Notes under the pieces: model-generated
Told to the model about the DNA's origin: nothing
What the model saw: the letters and a program-made list of their open reading frames with translations, nothing else
Database searches by the model: none
Translations under genes and position numbers: made by a program
In this document: positions 1-8,552 of the stretch, one piece after another
Numbering within the stretch: position 1 is the first letter of the stretch
Layout of the letters: each line of letters begins with the position of its first letter
Assembly: GCA_016197225.1 (NCBI GenBank)
Contig: JACPWC010000046.1
Coordinates: 1-58,827, forward strand
Length of the DNA stretch: 58,827 bases
Source: Chloroflexota bacterium
GTDB lineage: Bacteria; Chloroflexota; Anaerolineae; Anaerolineales; VGOW01
Reading direction: 5' to 3'

Positions 1-95
1 TTGGCGGCGTTCGCCGATTGGTCGCGCTCGCTTCCTACCTGCTAGTGTTGTTAGCCAACCAAAACTTTGACGGGCACTCAAGCCGCTGTAAAAGG

Positions 96-124
96 TTGCT
101 AATCTCGCCGCACCCTACTACAAT
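96..124 (+). promoter_or_regulatory. Predicted sigma-70-type promoter for acs
   Basis: TTGCTA (96-101) and TACAAT (119-124) are separated by exactly 17 bp, so transcription would start near 131 and give a leader of about 50 nt before the acs ATG. Seen in sequence; activity is inferred. Confidence 0.5.
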
Positions 125-179
125 CCTAACCAATCTTGCCGTATACTATCCTCAACATTTTTCTTCCTGGAGTTCACAT

Positions 180-2087
180 ATGGCCTCTACCAACAACAAA
201 CCCCAACTCGAAGGCGATGTCTACTTTCCGTCCGAAGAAGTGATTGCCCAGGCCACCATAAAGGACTGGGAAGCGCTGGCCGAGCGCGCCGGCAAAGACC
301 TGGCCGGTTTCTGGGCCGAGCGGGCCGACGAACTGGAGTGGTATCAGAAGTGGGATAAAGCCCTTGACGACTCCAACAAGCCTTTCTTCAAATGGTTTAC
401 CGGCGGCAAAACCAACATCGTTCACAACTGCATTGACCGCCACCTGAAGACCTGGCGCAAGAACAAGCTGGCCCTGATCTGGGAGAGTGAGAACGGCAAG
501 GAACACCGCACCTTCTCCTATTTCGCCGTCAACCGCGAAGTCAACCGCTTCGCCAACATCATCAAAGCTATGGGCATCACCAAAGGCGACCGGGTGACGA
601 TCTACCTGCCCCGCATTCCAGAGATTGTGTTCGCGATGCTGGCTTGCGCCAAGATTGGCGCGGTGCATTCGGTGGTCTTCGCCGGATTCTCCACTGACGC
701 CCTACAGGGCCGCATCGAAGATAGCCAGTCTAAACTCGTCATCACGGCTGACGGCAGTTGGATCAACGGCAAAATTTTTGAACTCAAGCGCACGGTGGAC
801 GACGCCATCAAGAAGTGTCCCTCAGTCGAAAACACGATTGTCATTAAGCGCACCGGCCACGAAGTGCCTATGGAAGCCAGCCGCGATCACTGGTATCACG
901 ACCTGCTGGTTCTCCCAATCGCCAACGGCAAGTGCGCCACCGAAGTGATGGATGCCGAAGACCCGCTGTATATTTTGTACACCTCCGGCTCCACCGGCAA
1001 GCCCAAAGCCATCGTGCACACGCACGGCGGCTATATGGTGGGAATCTACGCCACGCTCAAGTACGTGTTCGATTTGAAGGATGATGATCGTTGGTGGTGC
1101 GCCGCCGACCCCGGTTGGGTGACGGGGCACTCGTATATTGTTTACGGCCCGATGCTCAACGGGGCCACCTCCTTCATGTTTGAAGGCGGCCCGGCCTATC
1201 CTTACCCCAACCGCTGGTGGCAGTGCGTGGAGCGTTACGGTATCACCGTCTTCTACACCGCCCCCACCGCCATTCGCGGCCTGATGCGCTTCGGCGAAGC
1301 CTGGCCCAACAAGCACGACCTGTCGTCGCTCCGCCTGCTTGGCACTGTGGGCGAGCCGATCAACCCCGAAGCCTGGAAGTGGTATCACCGCGTGATTGGC
1401 AAGGAGCGTTGCCCGATCATGGACACCTGGTGGCAGACGGAGACGGGCATGTTCATGATCACCCCCACCCCAACCGTGGCCCTCAAACCGGGGTCTGGCA
1501 CGCGGCCTTTCTTCGGTCAGGAGGCAGAAATTCTGGATGATGCCGGCAACCCCGTTCCGGATGGCGAAGAAGGTTATCTCGTCCTCAAGAATCCCTGGCC
1601 GGCCATGTTGCGCACGATCTATGGCGACCCCGATCGCTACGTGCAGCAATACTGGAGCAAGTATCCGGGCAAGTATTTGACTGGCGACTCGGCCAAACGG
1701 GATAAAGACGGCTATTTCTGGATCATTGGCCGGGTGGACGACGTGATCAAAGTGAGCGGCCACCGATTGGGCACGGCGGAGGTCGAGTCGGCGTTGGTGA
1801 GTCACCCGGCAGTGGCCGAGGCGGCGGCAATTGGTTTGCCGCATGAAGTCAAAGGCACGGCCATCCACTGCTTCTGTTTGTTGCGCGCCGGTCATTCGCC
1901 CTCTGAGGCGTTGGCTGAAGAACTGCGCCAGCACGTTGCCAAACACATGGGGCCAATTGCCCGGCCCGAAGACGTGAAGTTCGTGGACAAACTGCCCAAG
2001 ACTCGCAGTGGCAAGATCATGCGGCGCGTGCTCAAGGCGCGGGCACAGGGCCTGCCCGAGGGCGACATTAGCACATTGGAAGAATGA
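180..2087 (+). CDS. acs: Acetyl-CoA synthetase (AMP-forming)
   Basis: Activates acetate with ATP and CoA to acetyl-CoA in the cytoplasm, via acetyl-AMP. The 635-residue product has the usual length of the acyl-CoA synthetase family. The adenylate-forming loop [10 protein letters not shown] starts near residue 267, and the C-terminal lid motif [11 protein letters not shown] carries the catalytic lysine (about Lys612), the residue normally regulated by acetylation. The frame is open back to base 18, but I chose ATG 180 because GGAG lies 7 nt upstream and the family N-terminus fits. It is monocistronic: a promoter lies at 96-124 and a repeat palindrome follows the stop. Nothing is missing. Propionyl-CoA synthetase is an alternative but less likely given the W in the substrate-pocket region (TWWQTETG). 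Confidence 0.95.
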   Translation: MASTNNKPQLEGDVYFPSEEVIAQATIKDWEALAERAGKDLAGFWAERADELEWYQKWDKALDDSNKPFFKWFTGGKTNIVHNCIDRHLKTWRKNKLALIWESENGKEHRTFSYFAVNREVNRFANIIKAMGITKGDRVTIYLPRIPEIVFAMLACAKIGAVHSVVFAGFSTDALQGRIEDSQSKLVITADGSWINGKIFELKRTVDDAIKKCPSVENTIVIKRTGHEVPMEASRDHWYHDLLVLPIANGKCATEVMDAEDPLYILYTSGSTGKPKAIVHTHGGYMVGIYATLKYVFDLKDDDRWWCAADPGWVTGHSYIVYGPMLNGATSFMFEGGPAYPYPNRWWQCVERYGITVFYTAPTAIRGLMRFGEAWPNKHDLSSLRLLGTVGEPINPEAWKWYHRVIGKERCPIMDTWWQTETGMFMITPTPTVALKPGSGTRPFFGQEAEILDDAGNPVPDGEEGYLVLKNPWPAMLRTIYGDPDRYVQQYWSKYPGKYLTGDSAKRDKDGYFWIIGRVDDVIKVSGHRLGTAEVESALVSHPAVAEAAAIGLPHEVKGTAIHCFCLLRAGHSPSEALAEELRQHVAKHMGPIARPEDVKFVDKLPKTRSGKIMRRVLKARAQGLPEGDISTLEE

Positions 2088-2226
2088 CAAAAAATGCAAA
2101 ATGATAAATGTAAAATGACAAATGCGCGTGTTTCTACCATTCGTCATTCGTCATTCGTCATTTGTCATTCGTCATTTGTCATTTGTCATTTGTCATTTGC
2201 CATTCGTCATTCGTCATTTGTCATTA
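2085..2226. repeat. Heptamer tandem repeats arranged as a large palindrome
   Basis: The left part (about 2085-2124) is made of ATGACAA-like units and the right part (about 2137-2226) of about 12 CATTYGT units, the reverse complement of the left ones, around a 12-nt spacer. The whole gap between acs and the OsmC gene is this structure. It could fold into a long imperfect hairpin. No T-tract is present, so it is not a standard terminator. Confidence 0.85.
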
Positions 2227-2233
2227 ACCATTA

Positions 2234-2644
2234 ATGGGAACCGTCTCTCTCAAACTCGTCGCAGGCCAACTCATGGTCGGCGTGGATTCCTTCGGCCACC
2301 CGCTCGTCATCGGCAGTTGGCCGGAGCAAAAGCCGGAGTGGGCCGGGCTGAAGCCGAGCGATCTGCTTCTGCTGGCGGCGGCTTCGTGCTCGGCTTACGA
2401 CGTGGCAATGATTCTCAGCAAGCAACGCGAGCCGCTCGAAGCGTTGGAAGTTCAATGCGCCGGAACGCAGGAACCGGAGCCGCCGTACCAGTTCACGGCC
2501 ATTCATTTGCATTACTCGGTCAAAGGGGCCGTCAACCCGCAAAAACTGGCGCGGGCCATCGAACTCTCGGAGACCAAATACTGCTCGGTCGTCAACACTC
2601 TGAAAGCCAGTGTGAGGATCACTAGCGATTATGACATCACCTAG
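2234..2644 (+). CDS. OsmC/Ohr-family protein
   Basis: A 136-residue OsmC-like protein, a family of thiol peroxidases that reduce organic hydroperoxides in the cytoplasm. Both redox cysteines are visible, Cys52 in LAAASCSAYD and Cys117 in ETKYCSVV, with the expected spacing. The N-terminus starts straight in the first beta strands. There is no clear Shine-Dalgarno before ATG 2234. The 3' end overlaps the next gene by 14 nt, so the two are probably cotranscribed. Physiological substrate not determinable. Confidence 0.85.
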   Translation: MGTVSLKLVAGQLMVGVDSFGHPLVIGSWPEQKPEWAGLKPSDLLLLAAASCSAYDVAMILSKQREPLEALEVQCAGTQEPEPPYQFTAIHLHYSVKGAVNPQKLARAIELSETKYCSVVNTLKASVRITSDYDIT

Positions 2645-4043
2645 ATCACGCCTGATGGGCGCGAACCAGCCCCAGCCAAGCCGCCCGCCGCAAGAACGCT
2701 CGCAACAAGCGGCGGACGCACCCCCGCCCGCGGCCTCGTCCACTCCCTCAGCGCCCGTGTTGGCCCAACAGGCCGCAACCCAGGCCGCCAAGCTGGACTT
2801 CCTGACCGCGCCGCAAAACGTCCACGAAAGCGGAATCTCGTCCGGCATCATCGCCGACCTGGCGCTCAAAACGATCTACCTGCAAGGCGAGATCACCGGC
2901 CTGGCCCTGGCCCGCATGTTGTGCCTGCCATTTGTGGGCGTTCTGCAAACCGTGCTTGAATCGCTGGATCGCGAACAGCTTACCAACGTCACCGGCTCCA
3001 GCGGCTTCAGCACCCAGGCCTATCAATACGTGCTCACTAACGCCGGCATCACCCGCGCCCGGCAGGCCCTCGACCGCAACCAGTACGTCGGCCCCGCGCC
3101 CGTGCCGCTCGAACGCTACAACGCCGCCATTCGCACTCAGGCCTTGCGCGGCCTGACCCTGCACGAAAGTGATGTGCAGAAAGGGTTTGAAGGGTTGACC
3201 GTCAATGCGGCGATGATTGACAAGATCGGCCCGGCCCTGAACTCGGGCCGCTCGGTCTTTCTCTACGGGCCGCCCGGCAACGGCAAGACCACCATCGCCA
3301 CCCGCATGGCCCGCCTGCTTGCCACCAGCCCGATCTACATCCCTTACGCCGCCGAGATTGACGGCAACCTTATCAAAGTCTACGACGACTTTAACCACCA
3401 GCGCCGACCCGGCGAACAATCGCCCGACATTGACGCCCGCTGGGTGCTGATCGAGAGGCCGACGGTGATGGTGGGCGGCGAACTCACCCTCGAAAGCCTC
3501 GACCTGATCTACGACGACAACTCCAAATACTACGAAGCCCCGTTCCAGATGAAAGCCAACGGCGGCCTCTTCCTCATTGACGACTTTGGCCGCCAGCGCA
3601 TGGACCCGCAAGACCTGCTCAACCGCTGGATCGTGCCCCTCGAAACCCGCATTGACTTCCTCACCCTGCACACCGGCAAGAAGATCGAAATCCCCTTCGA
3701 GCAACTGGTCGTCTTCTCAACCAACCTCGACCCGTCACAGTTGGTAGACGCCGCCTTCCTGCGCCGCATCCGCCACAAAATCAAGGTGGACGACCCCAGC
3801 CCGCAGGAATTCCAGAAGGTCTTTCAGGTGATGTGCGAGCGGCTGAAGATCAAATATAATCACGAAGGCTTTGTCCATCTGATGAAGAAGCACTATATCG
3901 AAAAGAAGCGCGCCCTCAAGATGTCGCACCCGCGCGATCTGTTGGAGCAGTTAATTGACATGACCCGTTACAAAAGCCTGCAACCCGAAACCCTGCCGCA
4001 ATACATGGACATGGCGGCGGACGCCTATTTCGCCGACCTGTGA
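2631..4043 (+). CDS. AAA+ ATPase with N-terminal winged-helix-like region
   Basis: A 470-residue ATPase. Residues 1-50 are a Pro/Ala/Gln-rich linker. Residues about 55-150 look like a small helical/winged-helix domain (pattern judgement only). Walker A GPPGNGKTT is at 213-221 and Walker B LFLIDD near 312-317; an arginine-finger-like stretch (AAFLRRIRHK) and a C-terminal lid follow. It overlaps the OsmC gene by 14 nt and its stop overlaps the GTG of the histidine kinase (GTGA), showing translational coupling. Together with the kinase and cpaF it forms a four-gene unit, so I infer a motor or remodelling role linked to that secretion-type ATPase. Family name not recognised. An ATG at 2655 is an alternative start. 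Confidence 0.8.
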   Translation: MTSPRSRLMGANQPQPSRPPQERSQQAADAPPPAASSTPSAPVLAQQAATQAAKLDFLTAPQNVHESGISSGIIADLALKTIYLQGEITGLALARMLCLPFVGVLQTVLESLDREQLTNVTGSSGFSTQAYQYVLTNAGITRARQALDRNQYVGPAPVPLERYNAAIRTQALRGLTLHESDVQKGFEGLTVNAAMIDKIGPALNSGRSVFLYGPPGNGKTTIATRMARLLATSPIYIPYAAEIDGNLIKVYDDFNHQRRPGEQSPDIDARWVLIERPTVMVGGELTLESLDLIYDDNSKYYEAPFQMKANGGLFLIDDFGRQRMDPQDLLNRWIVPLETRIDFLTLHTGKKIEIPFEQLVVFSTNLDPSQLVDAAFLRRIRHKIKVDDPSPQEFQKVFQVMCERLKIKYNHEGFVHLMKKHYIEKKRALKMSHPRDLLEQLIDMTRYKSLQPETLPQYMDMAADAYFADL

Positions 4044-5218
4044 GCAAACAGCACATGGCAACCAGCAACGTCCTCTGCCCGCAATGCCAAACCCCGTTCA
4101 AAGCCGGAGACCGGTTTTGCTCCGGCTGTGGCGTGGATTTGGCTGTTGTCACCCTCCTGCTCGAATACTCGGCGGCGGCCAAGATTCCCAGCAAGGTCTC
4201 GCCCTTCCTACCCGACACCGCTGTGCCGCGCCTGGGCGAGTTTCTGCTCAAGCGCGGCCTGCTCTCGGTGGCCCAGATTCAACAGGCGCTCGACTACCAG
4301 CAAAAGAAGAAGGCCGAGGCCGGCCAAAGTAAGATGCTGGGCGAGGCCCTCATCGAACTGGGCCTGCTCACACGCGAGAATCTCGACAAGGCCATCATGG
4401 CTCAGGTGATGGAATTGCAGGCCGCCCTGCAGGCCAGCAACCGCCAGCTTGAGGAGCGCGTGGCCGAGCGCACCGCCGAAGTGGAGCGCGCCCTCAAGAA
4501 AGTCAACGAAGTCAACCAGCTCAAAACCGATTTCGTCTCCAACATCTCGCACGAGCTACGCACGCCGCTGGCGCGGGTTAAAGGCTATGTTTATTTGTTT
4601 GCCGACGGCCTGATTGGCGACCTGACTGACGAGCAGACCGAAGCCATGGAAGCCGCCGCCGGCGCGGTGGATCAACTGGAGCGTCTCATCGAAGACCTGA
4701 TCCGGTTTGCCAGCGCCTCGCGAGGCGAACTGGTGATCAACTCCGCCGTGTTCTGTCTTTCGGACGTGGTGCACACGATTCTCAATCGCTCAGACGCTAA
4801 AGCAACGAAGGCCAACGTTTCGCTGGCCAGCCAGGTTCCGGCCTCGCCCGTCTATTCCAGCGGCGACGAGGAGAAACTGGCCTGGGTGCTATTGCAGTTG
4901 GTGGACAACGCCGTCAAGTTCACCCCGGCTGGCGGCAGTGTGCTGGTTACGCTCACGACCAACGCCGACCAGTCGCGGGTGATGGTGGCCGTCAAAGACT
5001 CCGGCATCGGCATTCCGTTCGAGCGCATGCCGGAACTCTTCCAGCCCTTTCATCAGCTCGACGGTTCTTCGACCCGGCGCTACGGCGGCACCGGGCTGGG
5101 GCTGGCGCTCGTCCACCAGATCATCGAGTCGCACGACGAGAAGGTCAACGTCGAGAGCAATATCGGCAAAGGCTCCATGTTTTCATTTGAATTGCCCATG
5201 ATGAAACGCCCGGCGTAG
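4040..5218 (+). CDS. Soluble sensor histidine kinase with zinc ribbon and MshEN-like domain
   Basis: 392 residues without membrane segments. In order: a zinc ribbon (CPQC at 13-16, CSGC at 27-30); a two-motif module at about 64-122 resembling the c-di-GMP-binding MshEN/T2SSE-N domain; a coiled coil (about 125-165); HisKA with the phospho-accepting His171 in SHELRTP; and a HATPase domain with DNAVKFT, GSGIG-type and TGLGLAL boxes. The first MshEN motif (64-87) fits the 24-residue pattern RLGxx(L)(L)xxG...L..Q completely; the second (99-122) lacks the first Arg. No receiver domain or cognate regulator is adjacent. GTG 4040 overlaps the upstream stop; ATG 4055 is the alternative. Ligand binding is inference. 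Confidence 0.88.
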   Translation: MSKQHMATSNVLCPQCQTPFKAGDRFCSGCGVDLAVVTLLLEYSAAAKIPSKVSPFLPDTAVPRLGEFLLKRGLLSVAQIQQALDYQQKKKAEAGQSKMLGEALIELGLLTRENLDKAIMAQVMELQAALQASNRQLEERVAERTAEVERALKKVNEVNQLKTDFVSNISHELRTPLARVKGYVYLFADGLIGDLTDEQTEAMEAAAGAVDQLERLIEDLIRFASASRGELVINSAVFCLSDVVHTILNRSDAKATKANVSLASQVPASPVYSSGDEEKLAWVLLQLVDNAVKFTPAGGSVLVTLTTNADQSRVMVAVKDSGIGIPFERMPELFQPFHQLDGSSTRRYGGTGLGLALVHQIIESHDEKVNVESNIGKGSMFSFELPMMKRPA

Positions 5219-5273
5219 AGCGCGTTGGCAACTCGCTCTACAACAGAACACACTATCTCTTGAGAGGCCGCCC

Positions 5274-5558
5274 ATGTCAATTGAATACGATCCAAAAGGC
5301 AAAGTCTTCAGTCAGGTTGTCCGCAAGGACGCCGTGTACGTCCGCATTCAAACCGTCACTCACCAGATCACCGGCGAGATGTATTTGCGGCAGGACGAGC
5401 GCATCAAAGACCAGCTTGAGATTGCCGACAAGTTCATTGCTGTGACCAGCGCCAAAGTGTACAAGCTCGACGGCGAACTGGCCTACGATGCGACGTTCAT
5501 CACCCTCAACCGGGATCATATTATTTGGCTCTCGCTTGAAGACGAGCCTTCAAATTAG
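5274..5558 (+). CDS. Small conserved-looking beta-rich protein of the cpaF cluster
   Basis: 94 residues, alternating hydrophobic pattern typical of a small beta barrel, no signal peptide or cysteines. GAGAGG lies 7 nt before ATG 5274. It sits between the histidine kinase and cpaF on the same strand, so probably in the same transcript. It resembles the small DUF6812-type proteins I associate with Chloroflexi, but this is recall and not verified. Function unknown. Confidence 0.75.
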   Translation: MSIEYDPKGKVFSQVVRKDAVYVRIQTVTHQITGEMYLRQDERIKDQLEIADKFIAVTSAKVYKLDGELAYDATFITLNRDHIIWLSLEDEPSN

Positions 5559-5562
5559 GCCT

Positions 5563-5599
5563 CAGACCTCACAGGTCTTAAGAGACTTGTGAGGTCTGC
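5563..5599. repeat. Nested palindrome before cpaF
   Basis: CAGACCTCACA (5563-5573) pairs with TGTGAGGTCTG (5589-5599); the centre contains a second palindrome GTCTTAAGAGAC. It has no T-tract and lies in the short gap before cpaF. It may be a dispersed REP-like element or an RNA hairpin that tunes cpaF expression. Confidence 0.7.
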
Positions 5600-5620
5600 C
5601 GCTTGATCGAAAGTATATAC

Positions 5621-7045
5621 ATGTCACTTCGCAACCGCCTCACCCAGACGCCCAAAGAACAAACGCCTGCCGCGCAACCGGCAGCGGCCCCGGCCTCCCC
5701 GGCGGCGCCTCAGGCCGCCGCGCCTGACCCGGCCCGGCCCAAGTCCACTGGCATCTCGGATCAGGATTACAACCGCTTGAAGAAGTGGTTGTTGAGCAAG
5801 ATCGCCGGGCGGCTGGAAGACCAGACCGACCTCAAGCGTTCGCCGGCCGTCACTCAGATGTTGCGCGAGCGATTCAACGTGATCTACAGCCAGGCCAACG
5901 TCAACCTGCCAAACGACATGGTGGACGCGCTCTTTGGCGAAGTGGTGGACGAGATCGTGGGCTACGGCCCGATTGAGAAACTGCTCAACGACCCGACGGT
6001 GAGCGAAGTGATGGTGAACGGCCCGCAACAGGTTTACGTCGAGCGCAAAGGCAAGCTCATGATTTCGGACGTGATCTTTGACGACGACGAGCACGTGATG
6101 CGGGTGGTCGAAAGAATCCTGCGCCCCCTCGGGCGGCGGGTTGACCGGAAGGTGCCGATGGCCGACGCCCGCCTGCCCGATGGCAGCCGCGTCAACATCA
6201 TCATCCCGCCCAGCGCCATTGATGGGCCGACGATCACCATCCGCAAGTTTTCCACCAAGAAGCTGACGATGCAGGACTTGATCGGCTTTGGTTCGATGAC
6301 GCCGCAGATTGCCGAGTTCTTGAAAGCCTGCGTCGTCTCGCGTCTTAATGTCGTGGTCTCCGGGGGAACCGGCTCTGGCAAGACGACGTTGCTCAACGTG
6401 CTCTCCGGCATGATCCCCGAAGACGAGCGGGTGATCACCCTGGAAGACTCAGCCGAACTGCAACTGGGCCAGCCGCACGTGGTGCGCCTGGAGGCCCGCC
6501 CGGCTGACCCCGACGGCACGGGCGCGGTGACCATCCGCGACCTGGTGAAGAATTCGCTCCGCATGAGGCCGGAACGGATCGTGGTCGGCGAAATCCGCAG
6601 TGGCGAGGCCATTGACATGTTGCAGGCCATGAATACCGGCCACGACGGCTCGCTCACCACCCTGCACGCCAACAACCCGCGCGAGGCCATCACTCGTATT
6701 GAGACGATGGCCCTGATGGGCGGGCTGGAGATTCCGCTCAAGGTCATCCGCGAGCAAATTGCCAAAGCGGTGGACTTGATCGTCCAGCAGGCGCGCTTGA
6801 ACGACGGCTCGCGCAAGATCACCTACATTACCGAGATCAGCGGCATGGAAGGCGAGTCGGTGGTGACGCAGGACATCTTCAAGTACGACGAGTCGTTGGG
6901 CGCGGATGGCCGTCCGATTGGCATGAAGCCCACCGGCCTGCGCCCGTTCTTCACGCCTCGTCTTGAATCACACGGCTTCAAACTGCCGCCCGAAATTTTT
7001 GGCGGCGGCGCGGCGGGCGACATGTTTGGCGGGCGGCGACGATAA
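5621..7045 (+). CDS. cpaF: CpaF/TadA-type secretion ATPase
   Basis: A cytoplasmic hexameric ATPase of the type II/IV secretion superfamily that normally powers Flp/Tad pilus assembly. From ATG 5621 it has about 474 residues: a Pro/Ala-rich N-terminus (about 1-45), an N-terminal helical domain, and the catalytic core with Walker A GGTGSGKTT (about 248-256), Asp box, RMRPERIVVGEIR and the His box SLTTLHANNP. The C-terminus ends in a Gly-rich tail (GGGAAGDMFGGRRR). TTG 5603 is an alternative start. No tadB, tadC, prepilin or prepilin peptidase lies in the window, so it is an orphan CpaF here, with signalling genes upstream. A hairpin (7100-7130) follows. Confidence 0.93.
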   Translation: MSLRNRLTQTPKEQTPAAQPAAAPASPAAPQAAAPDPARPKSTGISDQDYNRLKKWLLSKIAGRLEDQTDLKRSPAVTQMLRERFNVIYSQANVNLPNDMVDALFGEVVDEIVGYGPIEKLLNDPTVSEVMVNGPQQVYVERKGKLMISDVIFDDDEHVMRVVERILRPLGRRVDRKVPMADARLPDGSRVNIIIPPSAIDGPTITIRKFSTKKLTMQDLIGFGSMTPQIAEFLKACVVSRLNVVVSGGTGSGKTTLLNVLSGMIPEDERVITLEDSAELQLGQPHVVRLEARPADPDGTGAVTIRDLVKNSLRMRPERIVVGEIRSGEAIDMLQAMNTGHDGSLTTLHANNPREAITRIETMALMGGLEIPLKVIREQIAKAVDLIVQQARLNDGSRKITYITEISGMEGESVVTQDIFKYDESLGADGRPIGMKPTGLRPFFTPRLESHGFKLPPEIFGGGAAGDMFGGRRR

Positions 7046-7099
7046 CGAAGATTTGTTCGCTCTAATCCGCCAAGTAGCTTGGCTCTAAACATTACCTAT

Positions 7100-7130
7100 G
7101 GTTCTGTCGGGGAAGATTCCCGGCAGAACC
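7100..7130 (+). terminator. Hairpin downstream of cpaF
   Basis: GGTTCTGTCGGG (7100-7111) pairs with CCCGGCAGAACC (7119-7130) with one G-T pair and a 7-nt loop. The T-tract is poor (AAGTGTAATTT follows), so it is a weak or Rho-assisted terminator at best. Confidence 0.5.
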
Positions 7131-7227
7131 AAGTGTAATTTAAGACCAAAGGCAAAGGGCGGGTTAGAGAGCACAACACTAGCCCATGCTATAATCCCGC
7201 CAGCTAATCTTTCTTCGGAGCCTCTTT

Positions 7228-7905
7228 ATGGCCGATAAAAAATCCTTAGCCATCCGCGCCAAAATCATCGGCGTCTTGTTACGCGATGCGCGGCTGGCCG
7301 CTGGCAAGACCCCCAAAGACTGCGCCACAGTGCTGAGCATGAGCGCCAGCGCCTACGCCGCCTACGAACTTGGCAAGAAGCCCGTCTCCCTGCCAGAGTT
7401 GGAATTGCTGGCCTATTACCTCGACACCCCCCTCTCCCACTTCTGGGGTGACAACATCATCAGCGACGATCAGGAACGCGGCAGTAACATCAACACCGCC
7501 GAACTGATCGAAATTCGCCACCGGATCATCGGCGCTCAACTCCGGGAGACCCGCCTCAAGCGAAACATCTCCCTCAAAGAATTGGCCGCCGCCGTCGGCA
7601 TCCCCTCCTCGCGCCTCAAAGCCTACGAGTTCGGCGAGCAACCGGTGCCCGTGCCGGAGCTTGAAACCCTGGGCTGGATTCTGGGCCTGAACATTGACAG
7701 CTTCTTCGAGAAGCAGGGGCCGGTGGGCGAGTGGGACGCCGCCCGCCGCGCCTTCGACAAATTCAAGGAACTGCCGCCCGAAGTGCAGGAGTTTGTCGCC
7801 AACCCGGTCAACGAAGCCTACGTCCAGGTCGCCATGCGCCTCTCCGACATGTCGGCCAACAAACTGCGCGACATCGCCGCCGGGATTCTCGACATTACTT
7901 TCTGA
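7228..7905 (+). CDS. Tandem-HTH (XRE-family) transcriptional regulator
   Basis: 225 residues with two consecutive Cro/C1-type helix-turn-helix domains, about 10-75 and 90-155, sharing repeated boxes (LRDARLAAGKTPKDCA / LRETRLKRNISLKELA, then AYELG / AYEFG, then PELELLAYYLD / PELETLGWILG). The C-terminal 65 residues are helical with no sensor domain I recognise. A TATAAT box (7190-7195) and CGGAG before ATG 7228 give it its own promoter and ribosome site. It follows cpaF on the same strand and may regulate that cluster (inference). The internal duplication suggests one monomer could contact both half-sites of an operator. Confidence 0.85.
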   Translation: MADKKSLAIRAKIIGVLLRDARLAAGKTPKDCATVLSMSASAYAAYELGKKPVSLPELELLAYYLDTPLSHFWGDNIISDDQERGSNINTAELIEIRHRIIGAQLRETRLKRNISLKELAAAVGIPSSRLKAYEFGEQPVPVPELETLGWILGLNIDSFFEKQGPVGEWDAARRAFDKFKELPPEVQEFVANPVNEAYVQVAMRLSDMSANKLRDIAAGILDITF

Positions 7906-7908
7906 TCT

Positions 7909-8003
7909 CACCGCAAAGGCGCAAAGGGCGCAAAGATTTTTTGTAAACTCTTTGCGCTCGCCTGCCCCGCTTCTCTTTGCGGGGTCGTGTCTTGGCGGTG
8001 AAA
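7909..8003. repeat. Palindrome built from GCGCAAAGG-type units
   Basis: The left arm CACCGCAAAGG-CGCAAAGGG-CGCAAAG (about 7909-7935) is partly repeated in inverted form as CTTTGCG, CTCTTTGCGG and TTGGCGGTGAAA (about 7950-8003). This kind of intergenic repeat is common in environmental bacterial genomes. The right arm runs up to the start of the next gene. Confidence 0.75.
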
Positions 8004-8010
8004 TTGACTT

Positions 8011-8358
8011 TTGTCTGCTTCCTCGCTCCAAACCGCCGCCCTCGCCGCTTACCAACACGGGGACTTCGCCAGCGCCGCCGCCCGGTTTGAAGAGGCGGCT
8101 TCCGCTTTTCGCGCCGAGGGCGACCGGGCCATGGCCGCCGAAATGCTAAACAACCTCGGCGTGGCCCACCGCGCCGCCAAAAACTACAGCGCCGCCCTGC
8201 CCGCCATCGAAACCGCCCTGGCCGAATTTCGCGCTCTGGGCGACATTTCGCGAACGGCCCAAGCCCTCGGCAACCTCGGCGCCGTCCTCCTCGAAACCGG
8301 CGACCTGAAACGCGCCGCCGACTCGCTCAACGAGTCCATCTCCCTCCTCAACCCCTGA
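8011..8358 (+). CDS. Short TPR protein, possibly 3'-truncated
   Basis: 115 residues comprising about two and a half tetratricopeptide repeats (AAYQHGDFASAAARFEEA; LNNLGVAHRAAKNYSAALPAIETAL; LGNLGAVLLETGDLKRAADSL), a protein-interaction scaffold. The start is TTG 8011, lying just inside the repeat arm, with no good Shine-Dalgarno. The frame ends abruptly after the third repeat, and the composition changes at once to AT-rich sequence belonging to the next gene, so the 3' part may have been lost. Partner unknown. Confidence 0.6.
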   Translation: MSASSLQTAALAAYQHGDFASAAARFEEAASAFRAEGDRAMAAEMLNNLGVAHRAAKNYSAALPAIETALAEFRALGDISRTAQALGNLGAVLLETGDLKRAADSLNESISLLNP

Positions 8359-8552
8359 TACATTGCGATGATATAACATGTGCCCAAAACAGGCCTGCCA
8401 TTCCGGCACAATTTCACTGCAATGAACAAAGCTGCTTCTCCATTGGTATTATCGAAGGGTACACGCCTTATCAGAAAATAGTTATCAACTTTGCCGATGC
8501 AAAGAGAGAAAGCAATCCCTTTTCGAAGATTGCTTACTCTGCCAAGTATTTA

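Noticed and set aside
822-2147. Minus-strand frame of 441 codons opposite acs
   Set aside because: Shadow of the acs gene in GC-rich DNA; the plus strand encodes a complete enzyme.
2085-2226. Possible CRISPR array
   Set aside because: The units are 7 bp, contiguous and without unique spacers, and the block is a palindrome of tandem repeats.
5563-5599. Intrinsic terminator before cpaF
   Set aside because: Perfect stem but no T-tract on either strand and the genes around it are in one direction.
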